In this document: piece after piece, positions 13,141-25,897 of the stretch | How positions within the stretch are numbered: position 1 is the stretch's first letter | How the letters are laid out: every line of letters starts with the position of its first letter | Assembly (NCBI RefSeq): GCF_910592395.1 | Contig: NC_088314.1 | Location: 9,794,001 to 9,858,000 of the forward strand | Source of the DNA: Lineus longissimus | Taxonomy: Eukaryota; Nemertea; Pilidiophora; Heteronemertea; Lineidae | Reading direction: 5' to 3' | Length of the DNA stretch: 64,000 bases | The notes under the pieces: model-generated | What the model saw: the letters and a program-made list of their open reading frames with translations, nothing else | What the model was told of the DNA's origin: nothing | Database searches by the model: none | Translations under genes and position numbers: made by a program

Positions 13141-13144
13141 TGAT

Positions 13145-13810
13145 ACGTGACTGTGTGAAGCTGCTGCTTTTAGTTAGGAATACAGTACTTTGATGTACAT
13201 GTGGTATCATGAAGTTGCTACTTCAGTTAGGAATACTACTATATTGTTATATAGTATCATGAAGATATTGCTTTGTCAGGAAACATTACTGTGATTTACA
13301 TGTGGTATCATGCAGATATAACATTACTGTGATTTACATATGGTATCATGAAGATATTGCTTTGTCAGGGAAAACATTATGTTATTTTAATATTGCTTTG
13401 TCAGGAAAACATTACTGTGATTTACATATGGTATCATGAAGTTATTGCTTTAGTGTTAGTGATTTACATATGGTATTAGGAAGACATTGTTTTGTTAGGA
13501 AAACATTACTGTGATTTACATGAAGCTATAGCTTTGTCAGGAAAACATTACTGTGATTTACATATAGTATCATGAAGCTATAGCTTTGTTAGGAAAGTTA
13601 CAAATTGAGTTAGGAATACGGTACTGTGATTCCAATGTGGTATCATGAAGCTGCTGATTTTGTTAGAAATACAGGACTGTTGTTCAGGACTATTATATAC
13701 GTAGTATCATGAAGCGACTGCTTTAGCTAGGAAAACAACACATGACAGTGATTTACATGTGGTATCATGAAGTTCCTACTTTAGTTAGGGATACAGAACA
13801 GTACTCTACA
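13145..13810 (+). repeat. Diverged minisatellite, about 50-70 bp period
   Basis: At least nine copies of GGTATCATGAAG followed by GCTTTGTTAGGAAAACA-like and ACTGTGATTTACAT-like segments. Spacing is irregular, through internal deletions. Non-coding. Confidence 0.85.
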
Positions 13811-13814
13811 TGTC

Positions 13815-15675
13815 GTTTTATCTGTATTATACTGAGCATGTGGTGAGACCCAACTCAAACCAGTCCTAAGAACCTATTTGCGGTAATCCGTACCAACCCA
13901 TCTTTACGTTGCACGACATTTTAGTGTTTTTGGTCCATATCCACAGTGGCCATTGGAAGACTGGTGTCAACAGCTTTACCAATGTCTGCCTCGGGACATG
14001 GCATCTGCCAGATAGATTGCAACATCTCGTGAGAAACCTGATTTCTTCCTATACAGGGAAAGCACGTGAATGAACGTGACAAAAGTTCGAGGTCCGCGGG
14101 TCAAATGAAATATTATCCAGTTGTATGTTCCGCCCTTCGCACACATCGCACGCAAGCTCGAAAAGTGCTGAGTAAAAGACACGAAACTCGGCATAAGAAA
14201 ATAAGGGTTATTCGTGTAACAACTGAAATACTACTAGTATCTGCGACGCCAATTAAACTTCTTTGACTCAAAATAAGCCTTGCAGGATATGTCCCTCCGT
14301 CTAATACTCCATTTCAATGAGGCAATATTCATTCCAATTATAAAATGTTGAACCCACGGACATCCATTCCAAGAATGCAATATTTGCGTCTTTGATACAA
14401 ATCTAACCCATATCTCCCGCAGCAAAGCCATTCATCAAACAGAACATCATGATGGGAGGCAGCAACATGTCTGGCGGGGAAAGTTGCTTGTAGTTATTCC
14501 CGGCGATACATCTCAATATTAAACCACCGGAGTGGTACAAAAGAGTATTGCCTCCCTTCTTGTTAGACGTATTGAAATTGCTGTCAAAACAAACAAAAAA
14601 CTTTTCTGAGCATGCCAAACAAAAGGCTGCAAGATAATTCATCCAAGTATAATTCTTCCAAGGACACGTCTACCATTGATAATTCGTCGCAAGATAAATC
14701 GTCCATTAAGATATTTCCATACACTCCAGAGGATGCAACACCTACCCTACTACAACTTACCCTTGGCTAAGGTACTGTAAGGTATTTGTAGGGTATTGTA
14801 GGGGAAATGAGGGAGTAATTTGGACGACAAGGTACGAAGTCCCCGAAGGTCTGTCGTGTCATCAAGTCCTACATACATGCTAAGTATTCAAACGACACTC
14901 GTAGATCTCCAACACTTCATTGTACGAGGAATTGGACTTTTCAAAATGATACGACGATAAAGTACATTTACCAACCTGTAATTCGACTTCGTCCGCTCGT
15001 AGCTACTCGTAAGCGTTGCTAAACGACGCCGACAGCTCTTGTACCACCATAGTCACGATGGAGGAGACTCTCTTAACAATGTCACCGTAACCGATAATGC
15101 AAACGACACCTTGATACATATAGTTCCGACCCGATGATTCTAAAAATAATTTCCTTTCGCTTTAATCCCGCAAATGTTTGTCTGGAAAAACGGATTCTAT
15201 AACCGCCTCACGAAAGCAATATTCGAGACTTGGTCTACCTGTTCGGCTTCGTTCAGACTGTCGGGAGAATTAAAACTGGGTTTATTAGTCCTATACAGGC
15301 TAAGTAATTAAAATCATTGGTGGTAGCTTTGGCGTATGAGCGTTTTACCATGTGTGATAGATCAACTTTACAAATTGGTAAGGAATGTCTCTAATGACTC
15401 CACGTCTCTCGTTCAGCATATCAGGTGAAAATTTGGATTTAAATTTACGTTGTCGTGCAGTGTAGCCTAAGTCTGTATGCAGGTACGATGCAGGTGCGTA
15501 CACATGTACCATGAATAAACTCCTAACTTTGCCACTTTTTTCACGAATTCTTCGTTAAAAAATTACAATGTTACATCAAACGTGCTATTTCTTGGAACAT
15601 TGTTTATTTGACGTAAAACATGGCAAAAATGACAATGATCTACAGAGTCTGAGCAGAGGAGATTTCTATTAAATT
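13815..15675. other. No supported gene; weak repeat around 14.8-15.1 kb
   Basis: The sequence GACGACAAGGTACGAAGTCC with CGAAGGTCTGTCGTG (14,821-14,860) has an inverted relative around 22,565-22,600 (GCACGACAGACCTTCG), suggesting another dispersed element. No gene seen. Confidence 0.4.
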
Positions 15676-15678
15676 GAT

Positions 15679-15921
15679 GGCGGGGTGTATTTGGCAAGCC
15701 GCTCGCCGAACAGGCATCTTTTTTTGTCCTGTTTGGAGAGCCGCTTGCCAAACAGCACTAAAAAGCCACCCTGTTCGGCCAGCCGGGATTGACAAACAGG
15801 TAAAAAATCTACCCTGTTTGGCGAGCTGGAGACTTTACCTTAATATTAATGAGTTCGGCTCTCCATTCAGGACAAGAAAAAGTCGCTGTTTGGTAAGCCG
15901 AGCTTGCCAAATAGTCACTTC
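15679..15921 (+). mobile_element. Foldback-like element E, left arms
   Basis: Begins GGCGGGGTGTATTTGGCAAG and consists of diverged repeats of the type GTTTGGCAAGC/GAACAGG alternating with runs of A or T. A second block (about 15,848-15,921), TTCGGCTCTCCATTCAGG followed by TTTGGTAAGCCGAGCTTGCC, follows after a break. Both blocks recur inverted at 17,712-18,144. No matching target duplication was found, and the arrangement suggests a nested or rearranged element. Confidence 0.65.
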
Positions 15922-17711
15922 CTAAATTGATACAGCTCTATGTGCGTATCGTGTCCCTGGCTAGACTTGTCTAATATGAAAAAACCCATCACTGCTACAA
16001 CTCGTCGTCACTGAAAACCACACATCCTGCATGACAAGTGGTTAACTAGCGATATACGAGTTCCCCATGGAGACCCATCAGAAAACACTGATCACTTTTA
16101 TAGTGCCCGGCGGGCTGGCGTAAATCACAGACGTGTATTCAACACGTACCCTGGGGCGCCCCTCCTCAATGTTTGAGAAGATTCTTTGAAAATGGCCATG
16201 AATTTGGGGAAATTGACGAAAAATAATATCTCTGAGGCGAACCCACAAGTTTTCTGTCGGTATCCTGGATCCGCCACTCAATTTGCCCGTGTAATAAGCG
16301 ACAGTCGAACATCACTTACTTTTAGATTACTTTTGACGGATCGACCTCAAGAGAAGGTGGATAAACCTGCTGCCCCCATTCCCGCTACCACCAGCCCATC
16401 AGTACAATTTCCTTTGAGTTACATTGCTTTGAGAGATTCCCTTTCCTGGTTACTACAGGGACTTACGGAGAATATTGTAACCCTTAGATATTGAGCACTT
16501 ATCAAAGCGGTCATTCCAAAATCACTTCGGTTTTCATTGTTAAGTGCACTTGACATTTTTAACCTAAAGATACTATTATATATAGTGTGAACGAATCTCA
16601 TTTCGATGGAAGGTACTTTGAAAGACACAAACAGTATTTAGATGACACAAACTGTCTTGACAAACAGTTTTTATAAAACAAACATACAGTGTTTATCAAA
16701 CAAACAGTTTTTACCAAGAGAACCCAGTTAACATCAGAGTGAGCGCTGGGCGTTTTGTTTTTTAATGAAATCTTAGTAAAAATCAAAGTTGCGGTTCTTC
16801 GTTTAATGTTCTTCAAATGAAGTCAGAATCCAAAGGGTAGAAGGCATGTAAACTCTTTTGATCTTACTTCATCGATTATCACCAGTTTTGTACTCCATGT
16901 TCAAAATAGGCCATGTAGGTTACTTGTGAGGCAACCATCTTCGCTAGCACTACAATCAAAAGGTTTGTTGGGGCATTCTCCGGGGCCCAGGGGAGAGGGC
17001 AATCTATACAACACACTTTAGTAAGATAATTATTAATACGTATTATCAGAATCTTGCAAAACATATTCATTATAGGATTCTTGCAATATACTCAAAATTG
17101 AACTATTAGTACGAAGCATGTTATCAGATAACCCTATGAAACAACTTTAAATTTGACGGAGAGATGTTGTTTCCCTTGCAGGAATCCTGTCGTCGACAAC
17201 CGACCATTATTCTGGTTTCATTTTAAACAGTTGGTTGACTTGGCGGCTTGGCATTTCAAAAGTCACTGTTCCTTCAGTATTCATTCTGATCTTATTAGCC
17301 AAAGCAGGCATACAGAATAACAGATAACAATGCGTACGCCTGTTGAATGAGCCTGTTCCGATTCTATATCTTTAATAGATGCACCTTTTACTTCTTTGGT
17401 GTGGCTGACGTAAACATTCTTTGAGTTCACCCAGGGCGCTTTCTATGCCCAAATCGAAAAAGAAACTGCATGGTTGACTACGACAGTAATGGTCTTTTTA
17501 TCTACATGTACGTTCAAACAAGAGTTTCATGACAACATATTATCACGGAACTTTTGCTTTGTTTGTTCAACAATATCAATATGTATCATTCATGAGTTAT
17601 TTCGAGATGGCTTTCTCAGGGGGCCTTGAAAGGTTCTGCGGGTAAAGCCATTTCAAAAGGCAAACGCTCATGTGAAGTCAAACAAACTGCGAGAAAGTGA
17701 GAGAAAAATAG
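15922..17711. other. Interior of the element E interval; no supported gene
   Basis: Contains a short array of ACAAACAGT variants at about 16,625-16,710. No transposase-like frame. Confidence 0.5.
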
Positions 17712-18144
17712 AAAGTAACTATTTGGCCAGTCTGGCTTACCAAACAGCGACTTTTTTGCCCTGAATGGAGAGTCGAACTCATTAATATCTATAGTTGTCG
17801 AAGAGCTCATTATCATTCAATGGCAAAGCGGTCAACAACACCACTGGAGTTATAGCGAAGGACCTCAGCAATGTACGATTTTTGACAAGAAAAGAAAATG
17901 AATCGAGAGAGAGAAATCGGCCATTGTTAATTATGCGCATATTAATTCAAATATGACGACACTGCTCACCGATTGGCTAATGCGTTGTAAAGTATCCGAC
18001 TCGCCAAACAGGTTAGAATTTTTTACCTGTTTGGCAAGCGGGCTTGCCAAACTGGGTTGATTTTCAGTGCTGTTCGGCAAGCGGCTCTCTAAACAGGGTA
18101 AAAAAGGTGCCCGTTCGGCAGTACCTTGCCAAATATACCCGGCC
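17712..18144 (-). mobile_element. Foldback-like element E, right arms
   Basis: Inverted counterpart of 15,679-15,921. The inner block (17,712-17,795) pairs with 15,848-15,921. The outer block (about 17,938-18,144) ends CTTGCCAAATATACCCGGCC and is closest to the solo arm at 43,316. The 1.8-kb interior (15,922-17,711) shows no transposase frame. Read from the outside in, the repeats stop at a shared subterminal sequence containing AGCCAATCGG. Confidence 0.65.
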
Positions 18145-19329
18145 AAAAACACATCACCGATATATTTCATAAATACGCAATCGCATTCGTTATATTGAAA
18201 ACATCTGGTGTCAGGATGCTCAGGTAGCCACAGAGGTACTCCAATGGTTATTTGGTAATTTGGTAGTCAAAAATAATCAACTGGTGCTGTAGGCGAATGT
18301 TAGAGATACTTTCGTCCGGGGGTTAGAGGGTAATTTAAACTACCAAATACTCGCTGGAGCCGAGTGTACTTTTACCGCTACGGCGAACAAAGCGGGAAAT
18401 CATTTCAGTGGCATAAGTCTTTTAACTTGGCAAGCTTGGAACCGCTACTCCTTAATTCCGGCAGTACAATTATTTACCAGACCCCGCACACTATATTTTT
18501 CTCACCCCGACGTCCACTTGATTAAGGACGAGCCATAAAAATCAGTAATAGCCCACAAGTAAGTCTTATTATTGCCATTATAGACTTGATATATGGGCAA
18601 CAACTGTAAATTGTTGGCAATGAGATTTGTAAGGCGATGTATGCATCACGCGCCGGATTGTAATGGTAACAATTACACATATGATAAAGTCAATTTCCTC
18701 TCAGATCCGTCTCGGTGTGAACACTATGCATTGCTCTGCGCCAAATGTACCCGCGGATGTTGCAAACCTAATGTGGAACGGTATACGCATTGCTAAAGGG
18801 CAATATTCCTTCGTTTACCGCGATTATTGGGACGGAAACGTGGCCGAAATTCAATTTGGAACAGGTGAATCCATTCTGCAGTCACCATTGACTTCATCAT
18901 CTGTTAAATCATCGTTTTCCTAACTGTTCAGATTAGGTTATTGTAACCCATTATTACTAAAATTAGCACCAGCTTGCTTGGTGGAAATGAAAAGAATGAC
19001 TAATGACAAACTATGAAGAAAAAATCTGATAACGTGACATTATCAACAAGTCAGATTGGCTTACAATAGATTCGTATTCTGGAATTCAATTTCCTGTAAT
19101 TATTATCCAGGGCAACTGCAGCCTCGTGACGATTTGTTAAAGAGAATGTGGGAACGACCATCGTAACGACGGTGGTACAAATCGGGTGACGGGCTTGGGA
19201 TCTTATTGGTTAGTGGATCCAGTAGATTCAGAAATGGCATCACAGTACTGCAACGCTAGATTCGTGAGCGAGCGGGAACCAATCTGCACGCAACGCCAGC
19301 CGATAAGTGAACTACATGTACTGCCCGAG

Positions 19330-19410
19330 CAGCAGACCGGTGGATTCCAACCTACGACCCTTGGATTGTGAGCGGGAAACCTTAACAGCACCCGGGGCAA
19401 CTCCCCATGC
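19330..19410 (-). mobile_element. Possible decayed tRNA-derived SINE head
   Basis: The reverse strand reads TTTCCCGCTCACAATCCAAG then GGTCGTAGGTTGGAATCC, which resembles an anticodon arm plus B box. It ends about 270 bp from foldback element B. Weak. Confidence 0.3.
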
Positions 19411-19680
19411 AAATGTCAACAATTATCGCATCAGTTCCGCACCCTAAATACGAGACAATCGCATCTCACCGCATCATAAGAGAAAAGCTTTACCACTCAT
19501 AAACTTTTATTCTCAAAACAGTTTATGTTCGATCTCATCTTCGTCAAAATGAAACATGACAATGGCGAATTATGTTGGTTTTTTTCATATCACGTACTTG
19601 TATTTGTGATACCAGACTTCTATTTTTTACTCCCATGTCATTTTGAACTAACGTCAAACATTTCCCACTTATCGCCAAGG

Positions 19681-20665
19681 TATGGCAAGCCAAAGCGGAA
19701 TTTATTCAAGACTTTAGAATTACCATTCAAGAAGTTAAATATAAGTTCAAGAAGGAAATATATGTTCAAGACTAAAATATGTTCAACCTTGAATCAAATG
19801 TTTTCAACCTTGAATAAAATATGTTCAACCTTGAATAAAATATGTTCAACCTTGAATAAAATATGTCCAACCTTGAACAAAATATATTCAACCTTGAACA
19901 AAATATATTCAAGACTCACGTGACCATATTCAAGACGCACGTGACTACAAAATTGATGACGTAGAGCGTAGAATCTGTGGTACTTCTGATGCGTTCTGTT
20001 TCACGACATGATTGATTGCCTGTATAGCCTAAACACTCAAACATGTCAAAAGACAACGAGAATCCGATACAGTGGTGTCGGCCTTAAGAATGAAAGGTGA
20101 GAGGCATTGCGCATTTTGAACCTATAATTTGCCTGATATGTCTGTGAAACATGTATCGACTCTGACATTCACTCGGCATCCATGTCATGATGTGTAGGAT
20201 TACAGTACATGTCAGGTGTAGGCGGCTAGGTACGTGTACAACCATGTGTCAAAACCTCGTGCGAACAATTCGAGCTCCGAAACGCAACACAAGTACCATG
20301 GGTTCGGGAAAGTCCGGACGCGGGTTCGGGAAAGTCCGTAAAGCATCAAAACATGAGCAACTACGTCATCAATTTTGTGGTCACGTCCGTCTTGAATATG
20401 GTCACGTGAGTCTTGAATATATTTTGTTCAAGGTTGAATATATTTTGTTCAAGGTTGGACATATTTTATTCAAGGTTGAACATATTTCATTCAAGGTTGG
20501 ACATATTTTATTCAAGGTTGAACATATTTTATTCAAGGTTGAAAACATTTGATTCAACGTTGAACATATTTTAGTCTTGAACATATATTTCCTTCTTGAA
20601 CTTATATTTAACTTCTTGAATGGTAATTCTAAAGTCTTGAATAAATTCCGCTTTGGCTTGCCATA
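19681..20665. mobile_element. Foldback-like element B (21-bp units)
   Basis: Inverted arms of about 285-305 bp begin TATGGCAAGCCAAAGCGGAA and end with its reverse complement. Each arm holds a tandem array of TTCAACCTTGAATAAAATATG (21 bp): 19,787-19,920 on the left and the inverse at 20,410-20,560. The arms pair through TCACGTGACC to ACTACAAAATTGATGACGTAG. The central about 390 bp is unique and includes a 17-bp direct repeat, GGTTCGGGAAAGTCCG-like, near 20,300-20,340. The 6-bp direct repeat CCAAGG flanks it at 19,675-19,680 and 20,666-20,671. The long open frames in the arms are by-products of the 21-bp period. Confidence 0.85.
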
Positions 20666-20671
20666 CCAAGG

Positions 20672-23600
20672 ACAAATAGCAATACCGAAAGCGACTTAGG
20701 CACCGACCAAACTGCACGTCAAGAATTAGCTTCCCGGAACAAACGTTCTTAGGACACAGTCTTTAGGTTATATAAGTTTTTATCAAATGGATGTCATAGT
20801 TTTACATGTATCGCTACAGAAACTACACATAATGTATTTACGTGTACATTTAAAAAAGTATGATGCAGCCTTGCTTCGATTCAATATCAAATTTCGAGGA
20901 GTTGTTGTAATTTGTCTGACTGGTCGACATTATTGATAAAGCACCTGTATTGAATAATGAACTTCAAGATGACGAGACTGAGTTTATCGACAGAGATTTT
21001 TTCCAGCAGGACGTTGTTGACCCTGAGTATTGACTGTGTACCTGAATCTGTATTCAACAAAAGTATTACCGGTTAACACGGTTAAAACTCGTCCGAGGAA
21101 TATACCTTAATCACACTATGGAAAACGGAAATCTGCCCAGCATATAAAACATCACTGTTCGCGCTAAAATCTCATCTAGAACGCTGTTGGTAAATAAACT
21201 AAACGCAGCTGGGTTTATCAACTAAATGAATTATTGGCAAGATTTTATAACGCGGGTGATCAGAACACAACATACCCAGTGTGATCTTAACGCTTATCGC
21301 AGAAACGGGATGTAATATTTACGCAGCTCCATCCACTCGGAATAACGTAATTGCTATTGGTATCGCCACCGGTGTGGACATCTTGGGGTGACAATTATTA
21401 AACGAAATGGAGCAGGTTAACTAGGCTTTCTGCGCGGCACCAAATTGTTTCCAGCCGTTTCAGGGGCAGGAGTGTGCGAGTGTTTTTGCCTGCTATGCCG
21501 GGGACGATACATAAGTCTCCAATGGACAAGCATTTGAGGAATACTCAAATATGGGCCACTTTCTTACTTTGCCCGTTACTGGCCTGCAGCCAAGCTGACA
21601 ATGGATGATGTATTATTAGTGACAGCAAATCAGATAAATATAATCTTAGTTTCCGTATACTTTATTTTGCGTTCTTTCGACTCCTATAATCAGAATATAG
21701 AGTCTCGTTCGGAAAGAAAACGGTACAGTTTTGATGACAAATTCTTTTTTGGTCAGTTTTTGTTTTGGTAACTTTTATTATTGTAAATCATGCGTATGAA
21801 ATTCTCGCATATCAAGCACAATTTCAATTATTAAAATAAACTAACACTACAGTTTTTTTACAATTAATACACTATAGATGTCCATAGATTGACAGTATTG
21901 GCGACATTACGATTTCTGAAAGCTCTGATTCTCCAATTTTCTTCCAGTGTGGCGTTGATATACATTAGGCAGGTTTCGCAACCTTTACCAAGAGCTACGA
22001 GCGGCGAAGTATGTACTTTTATCGAGGACTTCTTTGAATTTCCCGATTTCTAGTACATTTACAACTGAGGAAAGATGGTTGGCGGCGATTGTCGCACCAA
22101 TGGATAGTGACTTTCAGCACCGTCAAAACGCATCACGTATCCGTATGAAAAATACGTATGGCGCCTACTGGTAAGTGATACGTAAGTAGGACATAAAATG
22201 AGCTTCAGCATCGATTTCATCCGTGTGCAATTTGTGAACAGTGAATAGATACGTGGCAATAAAAACGCCTCTAATTTCTCCAAAAAAAACTAACTTCACG
22301 AAAGCATCATCAAAGGAATCCACAATATTTCTAAAACCATGATATAGAGATGGAAAGATGTTAGAAGTATCATTTCAGCTGCAAATGCAATAGTTCAATT
22401 GTTCAATATGATACGTATCTTGCGTTTTTCCGTATGCGGTACCACGTGTCGTCCAAACAACACAAACTGATGACGTAGTACGGAAAATCGATAGGGCTAG
22501 TTATACGGGCAGGAGATTCGACGAAGTTGAACGTCTCTAATTACATGTAGCCCAGGACCTATGATGGCACGACAGACCTTCGCACTTTGTAGTTCGTCGT
22601 TCGAAAAGCATAATGCAGGTTTCGCCACCTTGAGCTACTGAACGACGACGAAGTATACGAGGCATGCTAAAATGTATATCATTGACGATTCCTAATACAC
22701 CTATAGGTATGAAAAATTATTTACGAACGTTGCGTTAATGAATCAACATCGGACTTCGTATTCCTATACGTTCATGAGGAGTGCACAACCTACCTACTTC
22801 GAAACCTGTCTAATATCATCATCGGCAACATAGTGACCAGAAGATAGCGACCGGATACTGCAATCTGTGTCAAATACGTACACGCACTTGCCATGTTAAC
22901 AGACGAATGCATTCATGATTCATCAAGATATCCACAAACTAAAAGCATCGTTGTTTTATGTAATGTCTTAACCAATGTTATTGTGCTCCCTGCTGGTATA
23001 CAATCATAGTAGCTGATATCGACTTTCTCTTGTAACCATTATACAAGTATTATCATGTAGACTGGGGACATACCCGGTACTACTTCAAGATGAAAAGTTG
23101 GCAGAAATCTTATAGTGCTGTGTAATTCCTGTCCCAAAGAGGTCCAAACCGTATTCTGTCAAGATTCTGAACCCATTATTTTCACAATAAATTATGATAG
23201 CAATTAAATGAAAATTAATTACTTCCATTAAATTTACTAATTGGCATATAAAGAAGCAAAAGGATTATCACTGAAGTTATCTGTACTCTAATGTTGATTG
23301 CATATCAAACGATACACAAATCTACCACGCTTCTTTTTCGATATACTGGGACGAAAGGGCCAACCAATTCTTCATTTCCCAGCGTTAACACTAGTGATGC
23401 CGGGAGTTCCGTCAGTTGAAAGATGGTGATGATCCTCTTAATAGTAGTTATTCACAAAGATATTTGCCACTCGGCGATATTTGCCACTCTGCACCCTCCC
23501 AATAACTCACGTTGTCGTTTGGCCATGCTCCTAACCATACTACTGCTGATAGATACTATCAGCATTAAGTCGCATTATGTCACGAATTATAGATCCATTT

Positions 23601-24180
23601 AGAGAATAATACTGGAAGAATGACGAGTGTGTGTGTGTGTCAATGGGTCTTTAGCATAGGGTTTCATCTGATATACGACCATCATCAAGTGGTTCACAAA
23701 ACACATCAATTCTGTAGCAGACGCCAGAACAACATGTTCGCATGCAGAGTTTTAGAGTATTTTGTGAATGCTAGTGCAGGGCATCTTGCTACATCTCATG
23801 CACTTTCTAAAAGTTGTTTAAACCTACATTTGCGGTCCGTGTAATGGCATTATCAGCATGCAATATCATCAGGCTGACACTTATCTAGGTCAGAAGGTCA
23901 GTTAATGCTGAACTTTTGCAAAGTTGTGCCTAAACACTTTTTTCTTAAACTCATGTTGCTATTAGAAATTCTAATATCCCGAGACATTATACGTTATAGG
24001 ATTACCTGTACTTCAAGGCGTCCTTCCCAACCATAAAAGGGATTTCGAACGAAATGGTTTTTTCTCATTTATTTGGCACCTTTCCTTCCAAGGTTCATAC
24101 TGTCATGTCTATGTTATTTAGGTGATTTCCGAACTCAAACTTTCTCTGACAGACTTTGAAGTAGGCAAGCTAGTTTCAAC
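20672..24180. other. No supported gene
   Basis: AT-rich with scattered ATACGTA-type palindromic words near 22,130-22,440 and a related dispersed-repeat fragment near 22,560. No coding exon recognised. Confidence 0.5.
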
Positions 24181-24870
24181 AAAATTTGATCAACAAAACA
24201 TAGTTTCACTTTGTATTATATACTTTTTCAAATATCATTGATTTTGATCAATCAACACGGCAACTTCCCATTCATACGTTAAAAAGCCCATTCATGAAGA
24301 AGTACAAGATACAATACAATAAAAATTCAATAGTATAGTAGCATCTTTGATGAGAGGTCGATGTTTTCGATAATGACAAAACGTTTGAACATTGACTCTG
24401 ACACATTTGTGTGCACTTTGTCATGCTACTCATCTGGGAATTTGTCTTTCATGGTGGCATTCATTGATATTCAGTGCGATCATACTCTATACATTGACTC
24501 ATTAACTCTGTACATGTACATGTATTCGATATAAAACCGACAAAACCCCACTAGGGGCTAAACACCAATGCGGCACTAGGGCAAGGTCTTCACATACATC
24601 TTGTGGACTTTAAAAGTAAACTGATGCTGGCACATTTTGTGTAAAACGTACTTGAGAGTTCATGGTGATCGACAAAGTCCTGCTTAGCAAAGATCTCTTT
24701 TCGTCACCTTAGTCTTTCTGAAAGCTGGCCCTCTAGTGGAAGGATAGAAATCTCGATAATTATGGTTGGTCCGACTAAATGTCGGTTTGTTTTTCTTATT
24801 TCGCATCAATTTCTTAACTTCTTTTTGGACACAGGAACGGACGTTACTTACATTTTCCTTTACTAATACT

Positions 24871-25047
24871 GTCAGTGAACCTCCCTTAGCGGACACCTCT
24901 CTGTTAGGGACAACCTCTATATCAAGGACACTAATTTTCGTCCCAAATTCGTGCTTTCAATTCAATTTGACCTCTCTAATCAGGACACCGTTCTATTAAG
25001 GACAGCATTTGTCAGTCCCGAGGGTGTCCTAGAGAGGTTCTACTGTA
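24871..25047. mobile_element. Pogo/Tigger-type MITE
   Basis: Left end CAGTGAACCTCCCTTAGCGG and right end TAGAGAGGTTCTACTG, followed by TA, form the inverted terminus CAGTxGAACCTCTxT...GGACA typical of pogo-like elements. About 175 bp, non-coding. Confidence 0.6.
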
Positions 25048-25195
25048 TTTTCGTATGCGCCATGCTCAATTTAAAGTTCTTTTGAATACATAAGAAATCG
25101 ATATGCAGGTCGTACTTTTCGTTTTGGCCGCATTTTCCCTTGATTTACAATAGCAATATAAGTATTTTGGTCCCAAAGACAAGGCTGGTTACTGT

Positions 25196-25668
25196 TATAG
25201 GCCTGATAAGTATGGGCTTTTACAAGTTTTGGTCTTGACGACGCTGAATTGGCCATTATAGAGGTTGATGGAGCAGTTTACATTGAGAAGTCACAAAAAA
25301 TTTGCAGAAATGCTAAAATTGTGAGGCGGTTGTTATGCATGGCGGCCGCCATCTTGGAATACGCGGGTGTGACCGGGGGTGTGACGTATGGCGCAACCAT
25401 GGTTACCCCTTGTTTTTGACGTGACCAGTGACGTGACCGTGTCATTTTGTCTCCCGTGTGCGGGTGATTGAAACAAACACGACAAAGACGCAAAACATTT
25501 CGAAAACAACTGAAAACATTTAGTTTCGCTGTCATTTTGTTGCCCGTGTGCGCTCAGCTTTAAAGGCCTGATAAGTATGGGCTTTTACAAGTTTTTGTCT
25601 TGACGACGCTGAATTGGCCATTATAGAGGTTGATGGAGCAGTTTACATTGAGAAGTCACAAAAAAATA
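25196..25668 (+). repeat. About 100-bp direct repeat flanking a 270-bp insert
   Basis: The stretch GCCTGATAAGTATGGGCTTT through GAGAAGTCACAAAAAA occurs at 25,200-25,300 and again at 25,567-25,668, almost identical. Between the copies lies a CpG-rich segment with the palindrome ATGGCGGCCGCCAT (about 25,339-25,352) followed by CTTGG, and two copies of CATTTTGTxxCCCGTGTGCG. Unit 2 of the segmental duplication has a single copy and no insert. This looks like a local tandem duplication that brought in or retained foreign sequence upstream of paralog 1. Confidence 0.65.
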
Positions 25669-25822
25669 AAGGCGAGATAGGAAAATGATAATTCATGTAC
25701 GTTATAGAAATATGGTGTTTTCTGTTCTGTTTTAAAGCGATGTCTAAATGCATTTTATATCGTTGTTAGCGCGGTCATGGTGAACATTTCATCCATGTTT
25801 AGAAGTCAAATACATCTAAAAA

Positions 25823-25897
25823 ATGGCCACAAGTTTTGTAATCTGCGTATTTTTATTTATTTGCTATACCAACCGGTTTGCCTTGAGAGGAAAATAA
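25823..25897 (+). pseudogene. Truncated third copy of PAN-gene exon 1 (signal peptide only)
   Basis: An ATG preceded by the same upstream sequence as the two complete exons (TTTAAAGCGATGTCTAAATG and AGAAGTCAAA are shared) opens a frame that reads as the signal peptide (MATSFVICVFLFICY). A 2-bp insertion relative to paralog 2 (TGCTATACC against TGCTACC) shifts the frame, and TAA follows after 24 codons. Homology stops at about 25,890, so the PAN-like core is missing. It lies about 840 bp upstream of the complete exon of paralog 1 and is closest to paralog 2 in its CYxNRF/CYQPV region. It is probably a relic of an extra duplication. It could also act as an alternative upstream promoter and leader. 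Confidence 0.65.

Noticed and set aside
13145-13810. CRISPR-like array
   Set aside because: Repeat and spacer lengths are irregular, the spacers are themselves repeated, and the context is eukaryotic. It is a minisatellite.
19525-20584. Frames with CSTLNK or ILFKVEH repeats
   Set aside because: Created by the 21-bp arrays in the arms of element B.
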